DNA from: Volutella citrinella
Lineage: Eukaryota; Ascomycota; Sordariomycetes; Hypocreales; Nectriaceae
Direction of reading: 5' to 3'
DNA: 64,000 bases
Assembly: GCA_034401135.1 (NCBI GenBank)
Contig: JAWZSP010000006.1
Coordinates: 3,100,001 to 3,164,000 of the forward strand
In this document: one piece after another, positions 35,401 to 48,089 of the stretch
How the letters are laid out: every line of letters begins with the position of its first letter
Position numbering within the stretch: the stretch's first letter is position 1
Notes under the pieces: generated by a model
What the model was told of the DNA's origin: nothing
What the model saw: the letters and a program-made list of their open reading frames with translations, nothing else
Databases searched by the model: none
Position numbers and translations under genes: made by a program

Positions 35401-37555
35401 ACGAAAACTCAGAGGCCGCCGATGGGGAGATGGTCATTACGTCTGTTTCCGACGCAGACTCTTCTGGCGACAGCAAGGTTGTTGCTCACTCAGTGGAAGG
35501 CGAGGACGACATTGTGGATGTCACCATGAAGGACGCAAACGCAGAATCCCCGTTGCCGCACCAGCCCAAGATCCTCAAGCGTTTCAATTCCAAACGGCCC
35601 AAGTTCATCCAACCAGGCACGTTCCTAGATCCAGAGCTGCAGACGCTCTTTGAGTTGAGCTACTTCACCGACCCGTCCGACACTGGGGTTCCAAGTGGAT
35701 GGTCGAACGTGGATGCCAGCCAGATTCTCCCCAAATTGACAGACCGCATTCCCGAGCCAGAATCACCCGACGACGAAGAGGAGCCCAGCCCCGATAGTTC
35801 CAACAGTGCTGGTTCCGGCAACGATGAAGACAGCACCAACGACGAAGGCAACAAGGCTGAATCGGGCCAAACCCGAATGGTTGATGAGTCGAGTGAAGAG
35901 GATGAGATTCCTCATCCTGTGCGAGTGAGTCATCCTATTTTTTCTCCTGTCCAGTTACTAACACCTCTCCAGTCGGCTGGCAGAGCCAGAGGTGGTATCC
36001 ACGGTGGCAAGAAAAAGTTCAAGGGCAAGAAGTACGGAAAGAAGGCCAACAAGCGACGAGAAAAGCAGGGACGCGCTGGCCGGCAAGCGCTTAAGATGGC
36101 GGCTGTCAAGCCTCAACCCATGCCCCCGGCTGTCGCAGACGGTGGTCCACTGATCCGACTGGGTGAAGGCCTCGTGGTTGACTGGAGTGACGAGGCATGG
36201 GAGGCCGTGTTCGGTGGCTCTCCTCGTGACGCTGAGGACACTAGGGGTACGCGGACCTTTATCGAACTGGAGGCCCTCCATGACTCTGCCCTGAAGGTCA
36301 ACCAAAGGCGTCGACACCACCGCCGGACCCGAGGCATTACCCTCGAGGAGTGTCTCGACGAGTTTGAACGAGCGGAAGTTCTGTCCGAGCAAGACATGTG
36401 GTATTGCCCCCGTTGCAAGGAGCATCGACGAGCAAGTAAGAAATTCGACCTGTGGAAGACGCCTGACATCCTTATTTGCCACCTGAAACGCTTCAGCAGC
36501 TCGGGTTGGCGACGAGACAAGCTGGATGTTCTTGTCGACTTCCCAATTGACGGTCTGGATCTCACCACCCGCGTCATCCAGAAGGAGTCGGGCAAGGACG
36601 AGATCTATGATTTGATCGCTGTTGACGATCACTACGGCGGACTTGGCGGTGGCCACTACACCGCCTATGCCAAGAACTTCGTGGATGGCCGTTGGTATAA
36701 CTACAATGGTGCGCTAGGCAAACCCATATATGCCCACCACTCGACATAGGTGCTAACTTGATTCTAGATTCATCAGCCAGCCAATTATCAGACCCGTCAG
36801 CTGCAGTTACTTCTGCCGCGTACTTGCTCTTTTATCGCCGTCGATCCAGCGGCCCTTTGGGCGGTCCGCGTTTCGGAGCCATCTCTGAAAAGTTTGATGC
36901 CGAAGGCGAGGATGAAGGCGACGAGGCAGAGGCGGGGGAAGGTCAACGCCTCGGCGGGGGTTCCTCCCTGATTGGGTCGCCGAGCGCTGGGACCGGAGCC
37001 GCAGCAACTCGCCGTCTAGCGGATCATGGTTCGGATAAGGTTACAGTTACCGCTCTGACGAGCCGCTCTGATGATGACGACAACGATATCCTGCCAGTAT
37101 ACGAAGGGCCAAGCCGTGTCGAGACCATCCACGACAGCATCGAGGATGAAGGCATCGATCTCAAGTCATACGAGCCACTGTCTTCGAAGTCGCTCACCCA
37201 AGCCTGGAGCTTCGAGGGCATCGGTGGTGGCCTGGGTGGTAACACTGCAGACGACTCAACAGTTGCTGATATTGGTAGCGACGATGTCCAGTTGGACTCG
37301 TCCGACGAGCGGGGACACAGCCAGGCCGGCTTTGATGCCGATACCGAAATGACAGGCCATAATCATGCAGTCGATGAGCAGGTAGAGCCTCCTGCGCCGC
37401 CCTCTGGTGCTCAGGCAGCATTGGCTGAGATCCAGAGCGCATCGTGGGAGCGGAAGGGCGTCATCTCTGTCCCCACCGGCGCAGGCAGCGACCAAGACTC
37501 GACTGAAGTGGCTGAGATCCACCTTGAGAGTGATAAGAGCAAGCGAGCCGATTAA
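32478..37555 (+). CDS. UBP12: Ubiquitin carboxyl-terminal hydrolase, Ubp12/USP4-15 type (5' end unresolved)
   Basis: Cysteine protease removing ubiquitin from substrates. Exons: an opening exon ending 33192 (open from 32478), then 33253-35924, 35973-36708 and 36768-37555. From the first in-frame ATG (32937) it is 1483 residues; including the open upstream part it exceeds 1600. Domains in order: an NLS-like KKRKLSRP, a low-complexity Ser/Pro region, a DUSP domain (EGDLAYLVSRTWVDKAL to FELFPEDAWRLVVDWYG), then the USP fold split by a long acidic insert. The Cys box is GLQNLGNTCYMNSALQC (Cys codon at 34324), with zinc-ribbon pairs CPECGK and CPRCKE, and the His box GGHYTAYAKNF. The last intron restores WYNYNDSSAS and TSAAYLLFYRRRS. 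The C-terminal tail is acidic. Intron 35925-35972 is 48 nt and stop-free. The true start is probably in an upstream exon I cannot place. Confidence 0.9.
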
Positions 37556-38262
37556 GGGTTCATAGGTGCGACTCTCAGCTACGATACCGAGATACTCTAC
37601 CCTCGGTGGGGTCGACTCAGGACCTGCAATTGCCACGCAACGACGTCAATGGTCGCTGTACAGCATGACACCTTGGAAGATTCTGACTGCATGACACGCA
37701 AATGGTTGAGGGGCTGTAGAATACAATATAGATAGAAGCCATTGGTAAGGGAGAATTGGCGATTGGGAGCAGTGGCATGGAGGTGTGCTCGGCCATGGGG
37801 AAGCATTCTACAAGAAAGGTGAACGGCGTTTGGCTGAATGATTCATGCCCTCCATATCTAGACATGTCTATAACTGAAGGGGAGGGGCTGAGGAGGAGAC
37901 ATTGCAGCTCCTACGGAACCTGACCAACATTCGAATTGCATGCGTATTGGAGCACATGCCCAAGACGCCGTTTTTGTTTTCTCCCCCTTTGCTGATCGTG
38001 TGCCTCAGCTCTGTGCGTCAGGTGTTTGGGGGAGTACGAAGACGGTACAACCGCAGACCTGGCGGCTGGTACCACGTTCCAAAACACTGCTGTGATATCC
38101 GCAGCATTGGGTAGCCCAGGCAGCGAGACGAGTCGGCATGCGACCCGTGCCCGGTTGATGTGGAGAGCATCGACACGCGCCCGGCCACATGGCAAAGGAA
38201 TGGCTGGACTCTTGGCGCTGGACTGCGTCCCGTCGCCCACGGCAGGATCATTCTTGCATTGG

Positions 38263-38310
38263 CGTAGCACAACTACTACTAAAGTACTAAGTTAGTAGCT
38301 GTGTGCTACG
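38263..38310. repeat. Imperfect 48 bp inverted repeat
   Basis: CGTAGCACAACTACTA at the left pairs with the reverse complement of TAGTAGCTGTGTGCTACG at the right, apart from a short internal offset. The centre contains AAGTACTAA. It could fold into a long hairpin downstream of the USP gene. It may be a solo short inverted-repeat element or chance. Confidence 0.6.
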
Positions 38311-41300
38311 AGAGCCTCAGCTGCACCCGTCGCCATGGGTGTGGCCCAGCTCGTCGGTGGGAGGTATTCCAGAGTCGTACAAGACCGGGAGCATTGTAAG
38401 ATTCGCCGAGGGAGATATATGATACAAAGCAGCCTGACATGGATTCCCCAGTCCAAATCCCGGCCGGGTAGATAAGGCTCAGGGGCTACGGGGCGGCGGG
38501 TTTAGTCTATAAGGTGCTAAATGAAAGCCGCCCCCCCTCCGCGCCAACCCTCCAGGGATAGCTGTGTTTCGAGAGGCGGGCGAGTAGAGTATGTTGGTCA
38601 GGAATCGGGGCCTCGGTCAGATGGCGCCGTGTTCTGCGTACGATGTCGTGGCTCGGTGTGAGGGGCAGTACATTGCCTGTGCCCCGGCCCCCCGGCGAGT
38701 CGGACGATATGCCGGGGGTCTATCGTCGATATTGGCCGTGTAATGTGTAATGTAAGCGAGGGCATCGTGTTTGGTCTCCACTTGGGGCAGCACCTGGGGC
38801 TGAGCTTGAGAGCGGGGGAACGGCCGCGAGTTTGAGGGCGCGAGCCAAGAGGAGGCTAGCAACCCACCCGCAGCACACACGGCACAGGTTGGATTGGAGA
38901 AGGTCTGATCAGTCAGTCCGTGGTGGTGGTTCCACGAATTGGTCCTGGTTGAAACAGAGAGGAAGTTGATAATCCCCGATCACACTGACCAGTTGCCTCG
39001 TGAGGTGGCCTTAAGGCTCGAGCTTCCGGGTCACGAAAGGCATCAATGGGAAGGCGCCAATGGGGCAGACCAATACTGGAAGGTGGAAACAAGGTCCTCC
39101 AAAATCACCCCACCAGACGCGCAGAAGAGACATGTTTTACAGAGTACACATGCACATACACAATCACCCGAGTCTCTTCGGCGGTCGCACCTATGTTCAG
39201 TTCAGTTGCACGACGGACTGAATTAGTTTGCTTGGTGATTGAGAATGTGTCGTAATAAGTTGTGGGCATCAAGGTGACTGGTCAACTGAGCCATCCATAT
39301 CCATACCAGCTGACCCGCCCCGGCACCGTCGTTTCGGCGCAAAGAGCATGTTTGCAGCCTCGCGCCTTGGTAATCAATTATGACACATCAACGAGTGAAT
39401 CAGTGAGTGATAAGAGAATTGGGTCCGTCTCACCTCGCCGCGCTCCACTTGGCAATATCGGGAAGCTGGACAACGCTGCTGCTGTGCGTCGCATGCGCGA
39501 TTGCCCCGGGCAGAGCGGATGCACCGTGCCATCGGGGTTCTTGAGCCAGAATTGAAGATTGGTTGGTGAGCAATGTAACGCGAGATCGACTCGTGTTGGT
39601 AACACAAAAAGTATACTGCTCCCAGACTGTCGAGACCAGGATAACCATGGACAAGGCAGTGGAAACCACTCCACACAGGATAACGCCTGTTGCCCGATGC
39701 AGTTCAATACGCAGGGCCAGCGAAATTCCTTCGTGGTCGTGGCGGATCGCGCACGATTCGTGACTTAGAATCCTGAATGCAGCAACCATTAATTGTCGTG
39801 ATGGACCTTTGCGACAGATGGCCAAAGGCCATACTGCAGGGAGAATAGAGCAGGCTAGTACTCCCAATAGTAGTTTATAGTATTCAACCATCGGCTTGTT
39901 TCTGTAAAGCCCCGAAGCACGCGACCCAAGCTGGCTACGTCAAAGCAGAGAGTTGACCGGGCGAGTCCTGCTGGGGGGCGATCCCTCCCAGACGGCTGGA
40001 GAGGAGCCATCCATCACAAAGGGCTAACACCCATCTGGGTTCTAGAAGCGGGGAGGGCTTAGGAACGTCGCGGGGGTGTCCCGGGGTGGTTCATCCAAGC
40101 TTGTGGCAAGAATCGAGACCCTTTTCGTTCCCTCTTCCAGGATTGGGCCTGTGTGCCTGGTTGATCGGCTTGGACTCAAACTGACAACTCGATGGCAAAA
40201 CAATTACGCCGTCGGACGTCTAGAAGACAGCCTTGCACCCACCAGATGCAGTGCCACCGTGGTACAACACCCGCATCTGTCGCACAGTGCATCGGAGGCA
40301 GCAGACCATCAAGGTAGGCATTTGGGGCACCCAGGCAGTGTGCATACCTAATTGATCGCTGTGTTGTTTTGTTCGTGCATCGTCTTCCACGAAGTAGCAT
40401 ACCTTCGGTAGGGGCCAAACCCGACATCGCCACCATTGACGTCTCCGGTGCTCACACAATCATCCATGGCCGTTTACCAACGGCATGCTAATGTCAAGCG
40501 CCCGACTCCTCCGGCGATACTCTCGGGGCGGCCGGCGGGCGGGCGGGTCGGCAACAAACCCAGCCGTGATCCCGATCTCCGAGTGTCGTTCAAATCACAC
40601 GAGGCAAGGAAGCAATCTGGTTTCAGTTGTCACCGCTAGATCCAAGCCGTATCAAGTCGCACACGCATCGCCAATCGTGGAACAATAATTCAGACAAACT
40701 CCCGGACATGCAAATTGGCCGTCAACCAGAACTGCCGTTTCCGGGGCCATTGATTGGCATTGGACCTCAAAAGCTATTGCGAGTGCGAGCGCGAGGCAAG
40801 GGCAAGGGCAAGAGTTCGGAACGTCATTGACATCCATCGACGGGGCACAAGGCTAAGTAGGTATCAACAAATGTGCCCTTTTGCTGGTTGTAAGTTGCCC
40901 GTGGCATTGGCTTTCAACCCTCTTCCGTCCAGCACTTTGGAAGGAGCACGTCAATTTCGATGTTGATGCCTCAGGCACTGTCTCGCTGTGAAGATATTCT
41001 AGAAGGCGGTATGGTATGCATTATTACGTACGTGTTATGAAATCCATGCAGCGCACGTGCACTGCGCATCCCAAGCCAAATGTGCAACTGTGGCATTCCG
41101 CTGCACGGTTCTTCGTGGCAACGGCCACGACATTGGCATGGTACCACCAGCGACGGCCACAGCAGGCCAATGAGGGTCCCATGCTGGCACTGTGCGCCGC
41201 GCGCGCTGAACCATCAATCCATCCATTTGCGCTCCCCCCCAGCTGATAACAGGCGAGATACCTGGCAAAAGACGGAGCAAAGGAGGCTTCGGGAGGGCGC

Positions 41301-43253
41301 GCCGAGTACTGCAGTGGTACCGGGCCTCCTCGCCCTTGCACCAGTTCCGGCACCCTCCCTGTGCGACCCCTTGCCCTACTTGGTGTGGCCCGGGCGCGCT
41401 AGGTTCTCTGCTCGCAGGGCGCTTCGTGCAGGCTTCGAGAAAGATATCAGTGGGCTGCATTCCCGGCCAGCCACTGGCTCGGCGGGCGCCGTGGCCATTC
41501 CAGATTTCTCGAAGACGGCCAGAAGGCCTCAACCGACCACCTGGCCCCGCTCTGTACCTGGGTGAAACGCCCCCATTGGCTGGTCGCGCACGGGCGACAC
41601 GGTACACCACAGGCCTCTCTTGCTTCTTGTCCCCACTGGCGCTGATGGGCCTTATCCCTAAAGTGGGCTGGGAGCCTTGGTGCCTTGTGCAATCATGCGC
41701 CGCGGAAACACAGGCCTTTTGGACGTCTTTGGACGCCCTTCTCACCACGATCGGCAACAGAGAGGTGCATTTCTGGCCATAGTACCAACCTTCTTGAACT
41801 CCCCCGGCTGCCCCCTGTTCTGGTACTGTCATAGTAGCAAGAGCACTCAAGCACTCCCCCAGAGTGAGTTGCAGACGCCATCGCTCATTCGGCCCAGGTC
41901 CTGGTCTTGTCCCCTTGGGTTGTGGGGATCATGGGGATCACGGAGCAGCTCATCCCTGCCGAGCGCCATATTCGAGTGATACAGTACATCGTAGATGCTA
42001 ATGCACAGTTGGACGCGCTGGGCAAGACACGGCGGTAGCAGGCTGCTGGTAGGTGCCTTCAGACAGCAAGCTCCATGCCCACAGCATGTTGCAATAGCCC
42101 ACTTCATCCCATGCCAGAGTAGCCCGGTGCCCCATCCTCCCCCCCTCCTCCTCCTCCAGTCCTCCTTCTCCTCCCCCCGCTCCTAGTCAAGCCTCGCTCG
42201 GTGGTCGCGGCCACTAACATTCTCCAGGCATGGGCGGCCCTAAGCACCGCGCCCGTTGCCTCCGTCCACAGTGGGGGCCGCGCTGTTGCTGTCAAGCCGG
42301 CGCCAGTCGCAAATGTGTGAGACCAGGAGGGGAGAAAAGCGCGGGCGATCTGGGAGACGAACGGGTGTTCTCGAGTGCTAGCGGGTGGTGGATGGGGACG
42401 GAAACATCATTCTTCGCCTTTGGAGGCGGCCAAAGGATCCGTCCATGGATGGAGCCCTGGGGCGAGCGCCCCCGACCTCCCCTCCCCTCCCCCCTTCCCC
42501 AAAAAGGAGCTCGATGAGCCCAGGGAGCCCAGCCAGGCCGGCCGCCCCTGCCCTGTCGGCGTGCTGCGAGCTGCCCCTTGAAGAAAAAAAAGCTTGCCTC
42601 TGCTGGGTCCTTGGATTCCCTCTGTGCTTCCCCGGCCATCCTGCGTCATCCCCCCCGATCTGTAGCCCGTCTCGCTGGCGCATCCTTTTGCTTTTTCCCC
42701 CCTTCTTTCTTTCCTTCCCTCCTGCTGCACTGTAATTACAGCACTGTACTGCTCATAACGCAGTCAGTCCTCTACTCCGTACTCCACGAAGAGATTCCTG
42801 GACCTTCGTCGTTGGTGGTCCCGTTTTCTTTTTTTGGGTGGCCTTTGCGCGGCACCATTGATTTCATTAGGCTCCATCCGACTTCCAAGGTGCCTTTTGC
42901 CCTACTAAGGTACCTACCATCACGGCGGTACTGCCTGCACCTCTCCTCTGTGCGCTCCGCTTGCGCTCCGCTTGGGTTTTGTTCGCCCGGAACTGCCATT
43001 TCTCGACCATTGGTTTTTTTTCTCCGGGCCTTTCTTTTCCCCTGCCTCTTTCTAGTCCCGGGACGTTTGCGTTCACCATTCCATTCTCCCAATTCCTAGC
43101 CAGGTGCCGTTTCAGTCTCTCCTCTTTGACCAATTGCTTGGCCTAGCCTCCCAGTCGACCCGTGGCCCCGATCCGGTCACCTTGACTCGCCGCTAGGTTT
43201 GGTCTGCCCCCCTCGCGCCTCGAGTCTCGCCTCTCGACAAGCGCCGGCGTGTC

Positions 43254-43283
43254 GCATCGCATCGCATCGCATCGCATCGCATC
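43254..43283. repeat. GCATC pentamer tandem repeat (6 copies)
   Basis: Six perfect GCATC units in the CT-rich leader region upstream of the phosphodiesterase gene. It is a microsatellite. Confidence 0.9.
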
Positions 43284-44579
43284 AAAGCACCGCTGATCGC
43301 GCAGCACCGCGGCCTTGACCTCACCAGCATTGGTAGCTTACCGTGTCGCATTTCCACGCACTGAGTCCTCTCCCGCCCGAGCGCCGCTTCCGCTTTACCT
43401 CAACTCCCTTCCGCTCCCGCCGGAGCACATCCATTCGCCCCCATACTGGCACTTTTGACTCGACACCACTATTCACCACTGGAACGCCCTGTTGCCACTC
43501 GCCTGGCTGCTCTTCTTCGTGCAGCAAGCTCGCAGATCGCTGTCATCCCCCCCCTGGTCCCAGCTGCCGCGACTTTCGGTCCCTTGCCCTGTCGTGTCGG
43601 CCCTGGCCTTCCTGACCAGGTTCCCACGCCCGTTAGCTGCCGCACGGTGCAATCCTATCGCCCTCCTGTTGGCGTGATACCTCGAGGTAAGTCTCCAAAC
43701 TCGAGTTCCGCTGGCACCATCTCCTCCCACACCCACACTGGTGCTCCGCCCTGTATCCTCCCACCCTCAACACCCTGCCCGTCACTCTTTAACAATTATT
43801 CCACTTAATGGCCTTCCAGCCCTGTCGTCCTTCCCATCTCGTCCTGCCCCATTCGCCTCTCGCGTTCAGTCCACCCTCCTCTACCTCCTCCCTCTCCCCC
43901 TCGGTGCTGGCGCTGGCATCTACGCTTCACATCCTACTTCGTTCCGGTTCCACGCCTGCCTCTACCACCCTCCAGCCACTCCTTCCTTCTACGCATCGAG
44001 GAACCCCCCCTCGACTCGACACTTCGATCCGCGACGATTCACCTGCTAACGTTGCATACCCTGTTCGCTTAGCCCTCTCGCTGGATATTGGCTCCGCCGA
44101 CTCGACAGCCTGTTGTCAATTCACCTTACACTCTTTAGAAGCTGAAGCTCCACGTCCCGCTCGTCGAGTAATTACCGATCCTTGTGCGAATCGACTTTTC
44201 TCGCCACCTTGGACAGTCGTCATTGGCTTGCGGGCAATCTACGAAGCAGACGCTGGTCTCAACCTCGCTATTTGCCGTCTCGCAACCATAGTGATTCGAT
44301 CTTGGGTATAAATGCTGCGCAGTCCAATCACAGCATAATCTGGCGCGTTGTACCTCTGCTATACTCACGAGTCGAGTGCGAACCCCAGGCCTGAAAAGTG
44401 CAGTTGGGAACTACCAGACCTCTGTGCAAGCCCTCGCCCCGCGCCACCACCACCGCCGAACCAGTCGATTCATTGACAAGCACGGCATTGCCTAGCGCCA
44501 CCAGTGTATCAAGCGTGGAATATCGTTAGGATTGTTCAAAGAGCCCACGGTGCTCCAGTCGCGAGACTGGTAGCTCTCC

Positions 44580-47353
44580 ATGCCCACCATGGACCGCACC
44601 GCTTGCCACATCATCTACGTCAATCGCCATGCGTGCGAAGAACGCTCCATCCGGGCACCCAGCCATGCGACAGACACAGCATTAGCCGCTGAGGCTGAAT
44701 CTGTGCGACAAGTCATCGAGCCCTTACTTGAAGTCTTCGGTCAAGGTTTGTGCCTCTCCGAGTTGCCCCAAATCACATCTACTGACATGCACACGCAGTC
44801 TACGTATGCCCCAGCGGCCCCGCGTGTATCTCCCGGTTGTTCGAGCTCCAGGAGGGTTCCATGCTTGATCTTAGGCCCACCATTGTCCTCATTGACACAC
44901 CCCATGATGCTCGTCTCCCAGATGTCAACTTTCGATCCCTTTCAGTCTCCTCTGACTCCCCAACCGACGAAGTCGGAATCCACACCCCGGACGAAGATCT
45001 CTATGGATTGGATTTGCTGCAAAAAATTGTCACAGAAGCCCACCTGCGAAGCCTGTCAAAGCTGATCGTTACCGTGCCCCTCATCAGTGTTGAGGAGTCG
45101 GACAGCACGCGTGGCTCAATGACCGATGGCGCTGTCGATATCGTGGATACTTTGGCTGCAAATCGGGCCCTCATCCGAAGGTGTCTTGACCTCGGTGCGG
45201 TGGATGTACTCATCAGCCCACTGAGCCCCAAGTGCATCGCAAATTTGGAGATCTGCGCCTATCGAGCACACCGAGATGCTAAGCGAGAGCAGCAAGCCAT
45301 ACGAGAAGTTCGAGAAGGGCGGAAGCGATCGTGGGTTGGCGTGAACGAGGAAAAGCCGTTCGCCTACCTCCGGGAGGCTATGGTGTCTGGCCTCATGAAG
45401 GGTATCTGCCGGCTGTCCTCAAACGACGACCAGATCAACAACGTTCATATTGCAGTTTCGACAGAGCGACAGGCCGCGATAGCTGCTGCCGTAGGAGAAT
45501 GGCACTTCTGCGCCCATTCCTTTTCTGACGACGAGTTGTTGGTTGCCGGCATGATGATGTTCAAGCACGCGCTTGCCATGCCCGAACTGGAGCGATGGCG
45601 GATACCTGCAGGTAATGGCAACCCACCAATCTGACGGATACATGCATACTGACTCATTGATAGATCAACTGGTCAGCTTCCTCGTCGCGTGCCGCGCCGC
45701 ATACAACAGCTTCGTGCCATACCACAACTTTCGCCATGTGGTTGATGTCCTCCAGGCGACGTTCCATTTTCTGGTCCGAATCGGCGCACTCCCGCCGTAT
45801 CCTGCAGGAGGAGTGGCTGAACCCGTGGCCGAAAAGTCACCCATGGCTTCATTGATCACCCACTTCGAAGCCTTGACGCTCCTGATCACCGCCATAGGCC
45901 ATGATGTTGGTCACCCAGGAGTCAACAACGGTTTTCTCGTCACCCTCAATGCTCCTCTGGCCCAGTTGTACAACGATCGATCCGTGTTGGAGTCGTTCCA
46001 CTGCGCCGCTTACTCACAAATCCTCCGTCGATACTGGCCTTCGGTGTTTGATGACACCAAAATGCGAAACCTGATGATCAGTTCCATCCTGGCCACAGAC
46101 ATGGGCCTTCACTTCGACTACATGAAGAAGCTTGGCGATGTCCAGGATCGGCTTCAGGCGAATAGTACCACTGATGGCTGGAACGGTCGACAACTGGAAG
46201 AGGGTAAATCCTTGGCGTGCTCACTCCTGATAAAGTGCGCTGACATCAGCAACGTGGTATGTCGAACTTGGAAATCTTGTCGTTCTGGCTCATTGCTAAC
46301 CCTTTGCAGGCACGGAACCATGACACCGCATTGCAGTGGACTTACATTCTATCAGAAGAGTTCTCTCGACAGTTCTCGATGGAAGGCGAGCTAGGAATCC
46401 AATCATCGCTAATGGCGCCTCCAAAACAAGACATGACATCACTGTCAAAGGGGCAACTGGGATTCATGAATCTCTTTGCTACGCCGCTATTCCAGGGCGT
46501 CGCCGATATCATGCCAGCGATGATGTACACTGTTGAGGAGCTTGAGCTGAATAAGAATTGCTTTGAGCAGAAACTCGAGGAGGAGAAGGCGAGGATGGTA
46601 AAGGATGACCCGACACGAAAGCGCCTTCTGAGGGACGGCACTTTCTCGCCTAGAACTATGAGTTTTGTGGATGAAAAGAAGAGTTCGACAACAGGGAGCG
46701 AGCCGAACGACCGGGCTTCCGATACGACGCCGGTTGGAAACGGGCAGTTACCGACGCCGAAGCCCGAGTTGGCTGACCCGAAAACCGAGGACCCCCAAGA
46801 GTCGAGCCAGAGCAGCTTCAAGGGAGCCAACGGCTCAGCGTCAGCATTTGACGCGGTCAGGGAGCTTGCCGACAGCGACCCATTTCATGCCCGAAGCCGA
46901 GGAGACAGCAGCGTTGATGGCAAATCGATGCCATCGGGCAAGCAAAGATCAAGCGAAACTACTGAGGGGAGCGTTTCAGGGACGTACTCGGGCGACTGGG
47001 CTTCTCAGGCAACGAGTGCCACGACAGGGAAGATGCCCATGTCACCAAGCACCCGTGGCACAAGCATTGTCAGTGGTGACTCGACAGAGCATCCCATCTG
47101 CATTCCCACAATCAACGTCTCCTCGCCAAGTCTCAAGGAGTCCTCGGCCGCGGCTACCCACGACAATGTACTCACCGAGGACGAGACCCATTCGGTATCC
47201 AGCTTCGGTGGAAGCACAGGCGGCAGTATAGGCAAGGCCGAAGGGAAATCGTTGCGAAAGAAGTCGAGTCGATTTAGGATTAAGGATTTCTCCTTCTTCA
47301 AACGACACAAGGGTTCGACCTCTCCTGTCTCGGCCACCGAATCGACGAATTGA
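44580..47353 (+). CDS. PDE2: High-affinity 3',5'-cyclic-nucleotide phosphodiesterase (PDE2/PdeH type)
   Basis: Hydrolyses cAMP and so dampens PKA signalling, which in filamentous fungi affects growth, conidiation and infection structures (family knowledge). Exons 44580-44745, 44799-45611, 45664-46256 and 46310-47353 give 871 residues. The catalytic HD-type domain shows the class I signature: YHNFRHVVDV (His around 347), LLITAIGHDVGHPGVNN with the metal-binding HD, and KCADISNV at the end of exon 3, then FMNLFATPLF. The N-terminal 320 residues are a divergent regulatory part (CHIIYVNRHACEER at the start). The C-terminal 300 residues are Ser/Thr/Pro-rich and end in a basic patch (KKSSRFRIKDFSFFKRHK). 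A second ATG at 44589 has a perfect CCACCATGG context and may be the real start, costing three residues. Confidence 0.95.
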
Positions 47354-48089
47354 GCAGACTAGGTGTCCCTTTACCGTGCAAAAGCTAGGGAGCAGGCGTC
47401 ATTTCGAACAACAGCAACGAGTATCAGGCATCACGATCATCCAAAGCAAGGGTTATGGGGGGCGAGAAAGGAGCTGGGATGGCACGATGGCAGCCAGTAA
47501 CATATAACTTCACTTGTACATTACGGATAGGGAGGGTTTTTCACTTTGCACGACAGGATTTCTGGGAGTTTCAGAATGTCCCTTAGGGATTGCGGAGTAA
47601 TGCATGGGCATGTTCATTGATGGGTGGTCGAAAGCATGACTTCGGGATATCGAGCCTTGGAACCGGGACCAAGGCTTGATCAGGGTCGGCGTTGGCGCAA
47701 GGTACGGGCAGGGTGTGGGTTATACCAATCACGAGTCAGTGAAGGGGCCAATTCATTTAGGGGAGGGGGGCGGGTTGGGATTGGCGAGCAAGTTGCGGAC
47801 GACATTGCGCAGCAGATGTATCAGAATAAATATGACCCAAGTCCACCCTCCAAAACGTCAAGTTGCAAGCTGTGAATTCCATTCCAAAGTCACATATGTC
47901 GGCTTACTACAGCATACCGCCCCAGTCTATTATTGTAAATTTTTGCTATCTATAATTATGTTTAGGTGCTACTCAATCGGCAGTCAAATTCGTAATCAGG
48001 CCGTGTCGTCGTCAAAGTCATTTTTTTCCAGTTTCCACTGCTCTTGGGGGAGCTTGTTTGTTCCAGGATTGTGCCCCAAAACCACTCGC
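47354..48089. other. Convergent 3' regions of the phosphodiesterase and MFS genes
   Basis: The stretch lies between two stop codons of converging genes, so it should be 3' UTR and terminator sequence. It becomes AT-rich near 47.93-47.97 kb, fitting polyadenylation signals. I see no gene. Confidence 0.6.

Larger units (their letters stand above)
37556..44579. other. 7 kb gap with the long CT-rich leader of the phosphodiesterase gene
   Basis: No gene is recognised from 37.6 to about 42 kb; the frames are short and overlapping. A 153-codon minus-strand frame at 39430-39891 with two hydrophobic stretches is the only mildly protein-like one. An imperfect 48 bp palindrome lies at 38263-38310. From about 42.1 to 44.58 kb the plus strand is heavily pyrimidine-rich and holds a GCATC tandem repeat, a good splice donor (GTAAGT at 43687) and a 167-codon upstream frame (43808-44311), as expected of a long regulatory 5' leader with possible uORFs and a leader intron. 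Confidence 0.5.

Noticed and set aside
36709..36749. Early deubiquitinase stop after GALGKPIY
   Set aside because: The donor at 36709 and the acceptor at 36767 remove it and restore the expected WYNYND and AAYLLFYRRRS motifs.
43808..44311. 167-codon frame as an independent gene
   Set aside because: No domain, Ser/Pro/Leu-rich from CT-rich DNA; better treated as a possible uORF in the phosphodiesterase leader.
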